From positions 1-49,499 of IMG/VR virus record IMGVR_UViG_3300025312_000344: a stretch of 49,499 bases of DNA; one strand, given 5' to 3'. A model generated the notes under the pieces. The model was not told the DNA's origin and made no database searches. It was given only the letters and a program-made list of their open reading frames with translations. How positions within the stretch are numbered: the first letter of the stretch is position 1; every line of letters starts with the position of its first letter. Shown here piece after piece: positions 14,928 through 22,842 of this stretch. Both the position numbers and the translations under genes were made by a program. The DNA is from a virus.

Positions 14928-15485
14928 ATGAATCTGGCGATCTGCCTTATCCACAACCGGACGGCGCTACAGAATCGCGGCCAGATCACGGCCATTGCCA
15001 ATCTGGTCGTTTCCAATTACCTGCCGCTAGGTTCGACCTCTGAGGAATATGAGGAGAGGTACTACACCATCGCGGGGCTGGCGGTCCCGCACGTCGCCAA
15101 GTTCTATCAGGTCCTGCCCTTCGGCGTGAACCGGCCGAACAACATGGAGACGCTCGACTCGCACAATGTCATCTACGGTGCGAGGGACGAGAACAAGACG
15201 GGTACACATCCCCGCTTTCGTAATTGGTCGATCAAGCGCGCCTGTGACCACGGCGCGGATGTTGTCGCCCTCGTGACTGACCACGCGCAGTTCACCGTTG
15301 CTGGGCTAACCCTCCAAATCGCCCGGCTGGTGGACCGGCGCTTGCTAGTCCTGCCACTGTGGGGCCTAGCCGTGTCCTGCCGCCTGTTCCCGCTGATCGG
15401 CCAGTTCCGGGAGGACCTAAACGCCGTCGACGCCTTGGCTGATCTTCGGGCGCGCATCCTCGCCGCCGGGTGGGAGGCAGACTGA
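14928..15485 (+). CDS. Possible degenerate GT-A glycosyltransferase-like protein
   Basis: 185 residues. The start is a beta strand (MNLAICLIHNRT). Around residues 95-125, the segment RFRNWSIKRACDHGADVVALVTDHAQFT resembles the RN...A...GAD...xDxD stretch of GT-A enzymes, but with TDH in place of a DxD metal motif. It is shorter than normal GT2 enzymes. Located inside the head module before the MuF chimera. It could equally be an unrelated structural protein. Confidence 0.4.
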   Translation: MNLAICLIHNRTALQNRGQITAIANLVVSNYLPLGSTSEEYEERYYTIAGLAVPHVAKFYQVLPFGVNRPNNMETLDSHNVIYGARDENKTGTHPRFRNWSIKRACDHGADVVALVTDHAQFTVAGLTLQIARLVDRRLLVLPLWGLAVSCRLFPLIGQFREDLNAVDALADLRARILAAGWEAD

Positions 15486-18400
15486 TGGCCCGGCTGATGT
15501 CCTTCCCGTTCGAACTGAACACCATCGCCGCTTCTATGGATTGGCAAACATCGACGACTGGTACGCCAGTCATTGAGACCACAGACTTCCGCTCCGGCGC
15601 AGCGGCGCTCAGGATCAACAGCGCTGCTGGCGCGGAGAACATCCAGCACATCTTCCGCACGACGCAAGGACCGTGTTGGACTCGGTTCTACTTCAAGGTG
15701 GTGGCTGGCGCTACCGGCAACGACGTTACGATCATTGCAACTCTGAATGGTGCTACGGCCCGGGTAGGGGTTCTTATCAATGCTGACGAGACACTGGAGT
15801 TCTGGAACCTGGAGGACTCCGCCCAGGTTGGAGCCAGTTCGTCAGCGATCAGTTTAGACACTTGGTATCGTCTTGAATACCTCATTGACTCGACCACATT
15901 GGCCTCCACCGCTATCGAGGCTAGGCTGTACGCGGCCTCGGACGAAAGCACCCTGCTGTGGAATCCATCGGGGACGATTAACTTGGCCCTCAACCCCGAC
16001 CGCTTTCGTCTGGGCATCCCTTCGGCCGATGCCACGTTGGACATCATCTACGAAGATGGAGCGATCAACGACAACAGCGGTAGTTTCGAGAACTCCTGGC
16101 CGGGCGAAGGCGAGCAGATCATGCTCCGGCCGAGCGCCGCGGGCGACAACGCGGATTGGACGCGGGGCGGAACGGACAGCGGGGCCAACTGGTCGCAGGA
16201 AGAGGAGGCCCCACCCGATGACGTGACGACCTACGTTCAGAGCAATACCTCCGGTCAGATCGACGACTACAACCTGGACGCGACGCCCGCGGCGATGGCC
16301 TCCGATGATGTCATCAACTGCGTTCAGGTGGGCGTGCGGTTTGCGATCAGCGGCGCGGGTGGCGCGGACCCGGACTTCGTGCTGCGCATCAAGGCCTCGT
16401 CCGGGGGCACGGTCGAGGAAAGCGCCGCCCTTTCTGGTGCTGGCGACACCTCCTACCAGTCTTACAAAATAGCCACGCCTAGGCAATATGCGCTGACGCT
16501 GTATGACTTGCCCGGCGGGTCCGCGACGGCGTGGACAAAAGCCGACTTAGACGCGGCGCAGGTCGGCATACGCGAGACGATCACGGATACCCACTTCGTC
16601 CGGGTATCGGCGCTGTGGGTGGTGGTAGACCACAAGCCAGCGGCCGCTGGCGGCCAGACCATCCCGGTCGGCCAGGCGACCGAGGCCGACACCGCCCAGG
16701 CCATCACGCTGCTTCGCACCTACCCGATCACCCAGGTAACCGAGACCGATCTCGCCCAGGCCATCAGTGCGGTGCGGGCCTATGCGGTGGGCCAGGCCAG
16801 CGAGACAGATCTCGCCCAAGCCGTCGTGGTCCTTCGCACGTACCTGATCGGGCAGGCGTTCGAGACCGATCTCGCTCAGGACATCGGCCAGCCCGCAAAG
16901 GTCAATCAGGTCCTCGAGACGGATCTCGCTCAGGCGATTACGGTTGTCAAGGCGCTGTTGCTGGGCCAGGCTACCGAGGCTGATCTCGCGCAGGCCATCG
17001 CCGTTCTCAAGTCCCTGACTGTAGGACAGATCCAGGAGACGGACCTCGCCCAGGCCATCGCCGTTCTCAAGTCCCTGACTGTAGGACAGGTCCAAGAGGC
17101 TGATCTGGCCCAGGCCATCACAGTCGTCAGGAGCCGTCTGCTCGGGCAAGCCAGCGAGACCGACGTTGCCCAGGCCATCACGGTGCTCAAGGCGGCGCTG
17201 ATCGGCCAGGCGAGCGAGACAGACCTCGCCCGCGCCATCACGATATTGCGGACGGTACTAGTTGCTCAGGTCCAGGAGACGGACCTCGCCCAGGCCATCA
17301 CTGCCCTGCTGGGGCGTGTGGTTCAGCAGGTGCAGGAAACGGACTTGGCGCAGGCCATCACAGTCGTGGCTGGGGCTGCTCCCATCCCGCCGCCCGCGCC
17401 GCCCGCGCCTCCGATGGTGGTGGTGGGCCGCGTCCGTCGGCGCCGGGAAGAGCCGTCGGCTCCAATACGGCGGCTGATCGACGAACTGTTCGAGCCAGCC
17501 CGGCAGGCCGAGTTACGGCGGATCGAGGAATTGCTTCGAGAGGACGATGAGGAGATCCCGCCGCCGGCCTCCCGGCCATCCCCGAAGGGGCTGGGTGAAG
17601 TCGGTCTCGAGGACCTGATCCGGGCGTCCAAGGGATACGAGAATCTGGTGGCCGACATCGCCGTGGCGGTGACCAAGGCCATCAACCTTCCGGGCCTGAA
17701 GGAGTATTTGAAGGTTCAGGATGCCCGAGTAGCGGCCATTGAGAAAGGACCTACGGCCCCGGACCGGGGTCCTTCGGTTGATGCTCTAGCCCCGGACCGG
17801 GGTCCTTCGGTGGATGCTCTAGCCCCGGCCGAGGCAGCACGCCTCTACCAGGAGATGGTCGGCGAGATGATGGGCCTGATCGACCTTGACGTCCCACCGC
17901 CGACGATGACAGCAGAGCGGCGGAAGGAGATCCTCTCGAAGCCGGGCATTCACGCGACCCAGGTCGCCATCCTCAAGCAGACCCGTGCCCGGCCGCTCCG
18001 AACCAAGTACGAGAAGCGCCTCGCCGCCCTGATCCGGCAGTTGGCGACCGGCGAATTGAACGCGGCCGAGTTCATGGACTCGGCTTTCCAGGCGACCGTT
18101 GATGCCTATTGGGACGCGTTCGGGGATGGACGGGACGCTGGCGGGGTGGAGGAGGCGGTCGAGGTCTACTTCCACGAAGGCGGGATCGTGGCGGCCCAGG
18201 TCGTGTGGGCCGGCCAGAGCCTGCAGAAGATCATCGCCCTGCTGCCGGCTGGCCACAGCGATGGGGACCTGCAGGAGGCGCTCCGTCGGGTGCCGACCAT
18301 GGCATCGGCCATCGAGGTACTCTGGTACGAGGGTCTGGGGACGGCTGCCGATGACCCTCTGTACGAGTGGATCATCGGGAGCACGAAGGAGCACTGCACA

Positions 18401-18568
18401 GACTGCCTCGGGTATCATGGGCAGCGGCACCGGCTGAAGGCATGGATCGCCGCCGGGGCGATCCCACAGTCTTATCCGCTGGAATGTCACGGCTTCGAAT
18501 GCAAATGCGAGTTGCGGAAGAGCCGTGGCCATGAGGTTGGAACGCTACGATCGCCGGGGTTGAACTGA
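15485..18568 (+). CDS. Chimeric MuF-like head morphogenesis protein with N-terminal beta domains and 12-copy repeat
   Basis: 1,027 residues. In order: a LamG-like beta-sandwich (about 1-205); a second beta-sandwich of the type found on phage appendages (215-395); twelve copies of a roughly 20-residue repeat with core ETDLAQAI (395-632); a Pro-rich hinge; a 40-residue module shared with the protease gene; two copies of APDRGPSVDAL; and a C-terminal MuF/SPP1 gp7-type domain ending CTDCLGYHGQR...CHGFECKCEL. MuF proteins are normally 250-500 residues. The start follows GGGAGG by seven bases. One uninterrupted frame. Confidence 0.75.
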   Translation: MARLMSFPFELNTIAASMDWQTSTTGTPVIETTDFRSGAAALRINSAAGAENIQHIFRTTQGPCWTRFYFKVVAGATGNDVTIIATLNGATARVGVLINADETLEFWNLEDSAQVGASSSAISLDTWYRLEYLIDSTTLASTAIEARLYAASDESTLLWNPSGTINLALNPDRFRLGIPSADATLDIIYEDGAINDNSGSFENSWPGEGEQIMLRPSAAGDNADWTRGGTDSGANWSQEEEAPPDDVTTYVQSNTSGQIDDYNLDATPAAMASDDVINCVQVGVRFAISGAGGADPDFVLRIKASSGGTVEESAALSGAGDTSYQSYKIATPRQYALTLYDLPGGSATAWTKADLDAAQVGIRETITDTHFVRVSALWVVVDHKPAAAGGQTIPVGQATEADTAQAITLLRTYPITQVTETDLAQAISAVRAYAVGQASETDLAQAVVVLRTYLIGQAFETDLAQDIGQPAKVNQVLETDLAQAITVVKALLLGQATEADLAQAIAVLKSLTVGQIQETDLAQAIAVLKSLTVGQVQEADLAQAITVVRSRLLGQASETDVAQAITVLKAALIGQASETDLARAITILRTVLVAQVQETDLAQAITALLGRVVQQVQETDLAQAITVVAGAAPIPPPAPPAPPMVVVGRVRRRREEPSAPIRRLIDELFEPARQAELRRIEELLREDDEEIPPPASRPSPKGLGEVGLEDLIRASKGYENLVADIAVAVTKAINLPGLKEYLKVQDARVAAIEKGPTAPDRGPSVDALAPDRGPSVDALAPAEAARLYQEMVGEMMGLIDLDVPPPTMTAERRKEILSKPGIHATQVAILKQTRARPLRTKYEKRLAALIRQLATGELNAAEFMDSAFQATVDAYWDAFGDGRDAGGVEEAVEVYFHEGGIVAAQVVWAGQSLQKIIALLPAGHSDGDLQEALRRVPTMASAIEVLWYEGLGTAADDPLYEWIIGSTKEHCTDCLGYHGQRHRLKAWIAAGAIPQSYPLECHGFECKCELRKSRGHEVGTLRSPGLN
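16667..17380 (+). repeat. Twelve tandem 60-bp coding repeats (ETDLAQAI)
   Basis: Period 60 bases (20 codons), one unit shortened. Core E-T/A-D-L-A-Q-A-I with a hydrophobic linker and G-Q before each unit. Units 17002-17061 and 17062-17121 are nearly identical at DNA level, indicating recent expansion; others have diverged. Confidence 0.9.
17630..17750 (+). repeat. Shared 40-aa module, copy 1 (in MuF chimera)
   Basis: Encodes KGYENLVADIAVAV...IEKG. It is highly similar at DNA and protein level to 20896-21017 in the protease/scaffold gene. Confidence 0.85.
17756..17821 (+). repeat. Two 33-bp direct repeats encoding APDRGPSVDAL
   Basis: Two adjacent copies differing at one base. Each contains the palindromic CCCCGGACCGGGG, so each can form a hairpin. 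Confidence 0.9.
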
Positions 18569-19143
18569 TGGCCATCATCCGCTTCAAGCCGATCACCCGC
18601 AACCTGCGGGCCTACGACCCCAAGAAGGTGGTCCGGGCGATGGAGGATGGTCTTGCCGACGTCGGCAAAATGATCAAGGCCGACTTCGCAAAGACCACGT
18701 CTACCTGGAATGCGGGTGGCACGGACGGCAAACCGATCCCCGGCGGGCTACCCAAGTTCCGCACGTTCGGCCCCCGGATGGTTGGCGAGGCCATGATGCT
18801 CGAGGTCTCGACCCAGCACAGCGTCTACTACTACCTGAACTTCGGCACCCGGGCGCACCTGATCAAAGCGAGGCGTTCGAAGGTGCTCCGTTTCCGCACG
18901 GCCGGCCGTGGCTCCTATCGGGCCAAGACCCGGCAGGGCTGGCTGGGCAGCCAGGGCGGCGGCCCGCGTGGCCCGTGGACGATGCGGCCGCGCGTGGATC
19001 ATCCCGGCAACTTCGCCCGCGGCTGGGACATCACGATCACTGAGCGGCAGCGGGGCCGGGCCGAACTTTCCAAGGCGATGAACCGTCGAATCAGGGATGC
19101 GCTCGGCTCGATGGGGGCTGGCGTTCGGAGTAGCCGCGCTTGA
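18568..19143 (+). CDS. HK97 gp10-like head-tail/tail-completion protein
   Basis: 191 residues. YYYLNFGTRAHLIKA...LRF is the typical core of HK97-gp10-like and virion morphogenesis proteins; the end has HPGNFARGWDITI. These form part of the head-tail connection or tail terminator. It overlaps the MuF stop by one base. A copy of the palindrome TTGCCGACGTCGGCAA lies at 18653-18668. Confidence 0.6.
   Translation: MAIIRFKPITRNLRAYDPKKVVRAMEDGLADVGKMIKADFAKTTSTWNAGGTDGKPIPGGLPKFRTFGPRMVGEAMMLEVSTQHSVYYYLNFGTRAHLIKARRSKVLRFRTAGRGSYRAKTRQGWLGSQGGGPRGPWTMRPRVDHPGNFARGWDITITERQRGRAELSKAMNRRIRDALGSMGAGVRSSRA
18653..18668. repeat. 16-bp palindrome TTGCCGACGTCGGCAA, copy 1
   Basis: Perfect 16-bp palindrome inside the gp10-like gene (encodes LADVGK). 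Identical copies at 29741 and 42864, and a 14-of-16 match at 46668. Confidence 0.85.
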
Positions 19144-19168
19144 CCGGCACGCGTATGCGTTCTACAAT
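19140..19168 (+). promoter_or_regulatory. Strong sigma70-like promoter before the protease/scaffold and capsid genes
   Basis: TTGACC (19140-19145), 17-nt spacer, TACAAT (19163-19168): 5 of 6 matches in each hexamer with ideal spacing. It starts exactly at the end of the upstream gene. The predicted start near 19175 would make the ATG at 19180 nearly leaderless. Confidence 0.6.
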
Positions 19169-19179
19169 GCGCCACAGGT

Positions 19180-21210
19180 ATGCCCTACAGCAATGTTCCG
19201 CGCCATCTATGGGGGAAGATGGACTCGTGTGTCCAACAAGTCATGGCTCGCGAAGGGGTCGACAAGAAGCGAGCCATCGCAATGTGCCATGCAAGCCTAG
19301 TGAAGGAGGCCGAGGTGGCGAGTTCCAAAGACCGTAGGCGACAGCGTCGGGCCGTCGAACGTCGAGAGGAAGAGAAGGGCTCGAACAGCGACCCCGAGGT
19401 GCTTGCCGCGCTGGCCTTGGCAGACCCGAACGTCATCGCCGACTATATGGGCACCGTGCCTGTGGGGAAGGACGACGGGGACGAGACTGGAGCCGAAGGC
19501 GATGATGGCTCGCCTGGCAAGATAGACGACATCTCGCGCGTCATCGTCGGGGCTAGGACGCCCGAGCCGGGCACCGCGGCTCCCTCGGTGCCGGAGGCGG
19601 ACGACGCAGATCCGGCCGCCGACGAAGAGAAGGACAAGAGCCTCTACGCCGTCGCCTCGGGCGACATGTACGAAATCTACCGCCCGTTCGATGGGGCCGC
19701 GTCCTGGGGGGACTACGACGCCTACATCAAGGCCAGGGATCAGGCCCGCGCCATCAACGACGTCACCTATGTGTTCCAGACGCTGGTCGAGAACGTGATG
19801 CGGTCGGACGAGATCTCGCCCGACGAGAAGGCAAGCGCCATTGCCACGCTGGCGACCGGCTACAAGACCCGCCTGCAGAAGTCCAAGAGCGTGTTCGAAA
19901 GCCTGAAGCGCGCGCTGAGCGGGGCCGGCAAGAATGACCTGCCGGACTCGGCTTTCGCATACATCGAACCGGGCGGCAAGAAGGACGAGAGTGGCCGGAC
20001 CGAGCCCCGCTCCCTCCGGCACTATCCCATCCACGACGCCTCCCATATCCGCAACGCTCTGTCCCGGGCGGCGTCGGCGGTGAGTAGCGGGGGGACCACA
20101 GCCAAGATTGCGCGCGCGGCCCTGCCGAAGATCCGGGCTGCCGCCAAGCGCGAGGGCATTGGGGCGGCGGGAAAGAAGGCCGAGAAGAATGGATCGGGCT
20201 TCTCGGTGATCAAGGCCGCCGACGGATCGTGGCGATGGGTCGGCTGGGTCACCAACAAGTTCCGTGACCGAGACGCCCATGCCCTGAACGCCGTGAAGGG
20301 CGGCGAGATCGTCACCAGCGAGGCCCACCGGGAATTCATCGAATGGGTCTACGCCGATCCGAAGAACCGCATGCCCGAACTGTGGATCTGGCACACGCCG
20401 GGAACGCAGCGGGAGAAGCGTGCCGACTGGATCGACTTCGCCGATGGCTTCGTGGTGGCGAGCGGTCCGCTGTCGGAAAAGGAGGCGGGTGAACTGCTCG
20501 CGCTCGAGGCCGTGATGCCCGACCTCGGGATGTCGCATGGCATGTTCGTCCTTTCCGTCGACGAGAAGAACGGGTATATTACGAAGTACCGCAGTTTCGA
20601 GGACACCGTCCTGCCCGCGAAGTGGGCAGCCAACCCGTGGACTGCGTTCTCCACCATCCTCAAGGAGGTGAGTGAAATGACATTCAGCGAGGACAAGCGC
20701 GCCACTCTCGTCGCCGCGTTGGGCGAGGAAAGGGTGGCAGATTTGGAAGTGACCACTGCAGGGATGGCGAAGACGCTCGTGGACCTTGGCATCGAGCACA
20801 AGGCCATCACGAGCGAGGCACCGGCCCCGGTGCCCGGAGATCCGGCCCCCGCGCCGCCCCCGGCACCCGTCCCGGCTCCGGGACCCTCGGCGGCCAAGGG
20901 CTACGAGGATCTGGTGGCCGACATCGCCACGGCGGTGACCAAGGCCATCAACCTTCCTGGCCTGAACGAGTACTTGAAGTCCCAGGATGCCCGCGTCTCG
21001 GCCATCGAGAAGGGGCCGGCCAAGATCGTGGCCGCGGCCATGCAGCCGAAGGCAGGCGCCAACCTGTGGGACAACCGACCGTCCCAGAGCGAGAGCACCA
21101 AGGTTACCGATGGCGCGCCCCAGCCGGCCGTCAAGGAAGTTGGCGAGGCGTGGATCGATGGGGCCTTCGGTGCCTCTGCAGTTCCGGCCGTGCCCGCCGC
21201 CCTAGCCTAG
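19180..21210 (+). CDS. Prohead protease / scaffold fusion
   Basis: 676 residues. It starts with a small Cys/helix motif (KMDSCVQQVM...AIAMCHASL). Then a disordered acidic linker, an LPDSAFAYIEPGGKKD...RHYPIHDASHIRNAL segment common in head proteins, and a protease-like domain (about 340-500) with WRWVGWVTNKFRDRD, LWIWHTPGT and a SHGMFVL segment, resembling XkdF-type maturation proteases. A Pro-rich hinge leads to the 40-residue module shared with the MuF chimera. It sits directly before the capsid gene. An ATG at 19219 is an alternative start. Confidence 0.65.
   Translation: MPYSNVPRHLWGKMDSCVQQVMAREGVDKKRAIAMCHASLVKEAEVASSKDRRRQRRAVERREEEKGSNSDPEVLAALALADPNVIADYMGTVPVGKDDGDETGAEGDDGSPGKIDDISRVIVGARTPEPGTAAPSVPEADDADPAADEEKDKSLYAVASGDMYEIYRPFDGAASWGDYDAYIKARDQARAINDVTYVFQTLVENVMRSDEISPDEKASAIATLATGYKTRLQKSKSVFESLKRALSGAGKNDLPDSAFAYIEPGGKKDESGRTEPRSLRHYPIHDASHIRNALSRAASAVSSGGTTAKIARAALPKIRAAAKREGIGAAGKKAEKNGSGFSVIKAADGSWRWVGWVTNKFRDRDAHALNAVKGGEIVTSEAHREFIEWVYADPKNRMPELWIWHTPGTQREKRADWIDFADGFVVASGPLSEKEAGELLALEAVMPDLGMSHGMFVLSVDEKNGYITKYRSFEDTVLPAKWAANPWTAFSTILKEVSEMTFSEDKRATLVAALGEERVADLEVTTAGMAKTLVDLGIEHKAITSEAPAPVPGDPAPAPPPAPVPAPGPSAAKGYEDLVADIATAVTKAINLPGLNEYLKSQDARVSAIEKGPAKIVAAAMQPKAGANLWDNRPSQSESTKVTDGAPQPAVKEVGEAWIDGAFGASAVPAVPAALA
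19529..19550 (+). repeat. 22-bp repeat shared with a tail gene, copy 1
   Basis: ACATCTCGCGCGTCATCGTC followed by GG is identical to 36939-36960. Both copies encode ISRVIVGA in the same frame. Confidence 0.8.
20896..21017 (+). repeat. Shared 40-aa module, copy 2 (in protease/scaffold)
   Basis: Encodes KGYEDLVADIATAV...IEKGP; counterpart at 17630-17750. A helix-rich module ending in an RVSAIEKG coiled-coil-like stretch. Confidence 0.85.
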
Positions 21211-21250
21211 CCCGAGTCGATCCTGATCTTCGATCGAGGGAGTTGACATC

Positions 21251-22693
21251 ATGGACCAGAACGCAATCCTGGAAGCCCTGGCGAAGGCGCTTCTGCCTGT
21301 CGTGCAGAAGCACACCACGCCCACGGGCACGCCCTCGAACCCATACGTCCACGGCCCGGGTGGGCTGTTCGGCGTCATGGGTCTCGAGCGGGAAGTCATC
21401 CACACCCGCCTGCAGCCCGTCGGTTTGGCCGGTATCCTCCCGGTGCGGCCAAGCGTCGACATGTGGCCCCTGTTTCCCTACATCAGCGGCTTCCGGGATG
21501 TGACGGGGGATGTGGCCAACGGAGTCTGCGACGATCCGCAGACAGCGGGGCCGATGAAGACCTGCCTGCAGACGGCGCCGTTCGGCCGCTACTCGTTCAT
21601 GACCCGCGAGATGGAAATCAACCGGGTCGGCCAGGTGATCAACCGGGGCGAGTTCCTCGACCTGACGCTGATCAACAGCCCGTTGGCGGCGCAGTTGGGG
21701 TCCTCGATCTTCCCGACGATCCCAAGCGAGCAGCAGGCCCTGAAGGGCGCTGAGGTGCTGCAGCGCTTCATCGAGGTCGGCGTGGCGTTCCAGAACCAGT
21801 TGGGACGCCAGTTGTATGCCGCCAACCCGGTGAACGACTCGGCGGGCGGCGGGTACGAGGAATTCAACGGCCTCGATCTGCTGATCGGCACTGGCAAGGT
21901 GGACGCCAAGACGGCGATCGCCTGCCCCAGCCTCGACTCCATCGTCTGGGACTATAACCTGACGAACATCGCCAGCCCCACCGCCAACCCGAACATCGTC
22001 ACCCTGCTGACCAACATCCTGCGCCGGCTGAACCACATCGCCACTCGGACGGGGCTACAGCCTCTGGTGCTCACGTTGGCCATGCGGCAGGACCTGTTCT
22101 GGGTGATCACGGATCTGTGGGCGTGCGCGTACTACAGCGACCGCTGCCAGACCTTGAACAACGCGCAGGTCATGCTCGACGGAACCGAGATGACGACCAT
22201 CCGGGATGCCATGCGGAATGGCGAGTACCTGCTGGTGGACGGCAAGAAGGTCCCGGTGGTCATCGACGACATGATCCCCGAGCAGTCGAGCAACGAGGAC
22301 GCCGCCATCCCGGTGGGCTGCTTCGCCAGCGACATCTACATCGTCCCGCTGACGGCCCGCGGCATGCCGGTGACCTACTTCGAGCACTTCGACTACCGCG
22401 GCGGATCGATGCAGGCGGTGGTCGATGGCCGCATGACGCAGTACTTCTGGACGGACGGAGGGATCTTCCTCTGGCACGCCAAGCCGCCGCTGAACTGGTG
22501 CGTCCAGTGGCTCGGAAAGATCGAGCCGCGGCTGGTGCTGCGGACGCCGCACCTGTCGGCGCGGATCCTCGACGTGCTGTACTGCCCGCTGGCCCACAGC
22601 CGCGACACGCACCCCGATGATCATTACTGGATCGACGGTGGTGTGACGGAGCGGAGCGTGGATTACTTCTACCACGAGGGTCGGCTGCCGTAA
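21251..22693 (+). CDS. Major capsid protein
   Basis: 480 residues after a GAGGGAG Shine-Dalgarno. It follows the protease/scaffold, has no Cys-rich or enzymatic motif, and shows the long E-loop/P-domain pattern of HK97-fold capsids (SFMTREMEINRVGQVINRGEF, a central helical spine, then YIVPLTARGMPVTYFEHFD). Assigned from position, size and general composition. Followed by a hairpin and a structured intergenic region. Confidence 0.75.
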   Translation: MDQNAILEALAKALLPVVQKHTTPTGTPSNPYVHGPGGLFGVMGLEREVIHTRLQPVGLAGILPVRPSVDMWPLFPYISGFRDVTGDVANGVCDDPQTAGPMKTCLQTAPFGRYSFMTREMEINRVGQVINRGEFLDLTLINSPLAAQLGSSIFPTIPSEQQALKGAEVLQRFIEVGVAFQNQLGRQLYAANPVNDSAGGGYEEFNGLDLLIGTGKVDAKTAIACPSLDSIVWDYNLTNIASPTANPNIVTLLTNILRRLNHIATRTGLQPLVLTLAMRQDLFWVITDLWACAYYSDRCQTLNNAQVMLDGTEMTTIRDAMRNGEYLLVDGKKVPVVIDDMIPEQSSNEDAAIPVGCFASDIYIVPLTARGMPVTYFEHFDYRGGSMQAVVDGRMTQYFWTDGGIFLWHAKPPLNWCVQWLGKIEPRLVLRTPHLSARILDVLYCPLAHSRDTHPDDHYWIDGGVTERSVDYFYHEGRLP

Positions 22694-22705
22694 CCTGACC
22701 ACGGA

Positions 22706-22740
22706 GTGAAGGGAGGGGCGGGCAACCGCCCCTCCGTCAC
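22706..22740 (+). terminator. Hairpin after the capsid gene
   Basis: GGAGGGGCGG (22712-22721), GCAA loop, CCGCCCCTCC (22726-22735): a perfect 10-bp stem capped by a GNRA tetraloop, extendable by GTGA/TCAC. No T-run follows, so it may act as a weak terminator or as an RNA-stabilising 3' end for the abundant capsid transcript. Confidence 0.6.
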
Positions 22741-22741
22741 T

Positions 22742-22810
22742 CCCCGGAGCGCCTAGGGCAGTCGCGCACCTGCCCGAATGCGGTTGCTCCCGGCCGCTGG
22801 CGCTCCGGGG
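22742..22810 (+). ncRNA. Candidate structured RNA (three-way junction)
   Basis: CCCCGGAGCGCC (22742-22753) pairs perfectly with GGCGCTCCGGGG (22799-22810). Inside are two hairpins: GGGCAG/CTGCCC (22756-22775) and GCGG/CCGC (22780-22797). The 69-nt element fits no tRNA (no 7-bp acceptor, no anticodon or T arm). It lies between the capsid and the sugar island, so it could be a leader element, a riboswitch-like switch or a processing site. Confidence 0.5.
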
Positions 22811-22842
22811 GTTTACGGGAGAGAAAGGCCTCGGGAGGGCCT

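Noticed and set aside
16667-17380. Tandem 60-bp repeats as a possible CRISPR array
   Set aside because: Repeats are contiguous, in frame, diverged at synonymous positions and have no unique spacers; they are coding repeats.
19193-19337. Second frame starting at ATG 19193
   Set aside because: Overlaps the protease/scaffold gene fully; no conserved features.
21243-21248. TTGACA before the capsid gene as a promoter -35 box
   Set aside because: It is two bases from the start codon, and no -10 element follows at suitable spacing.
22742-22810. tRNA gene
   Set aside because: 12-bp closing stem, only two internal hairpins, and no anticodon or T-arm consensus.
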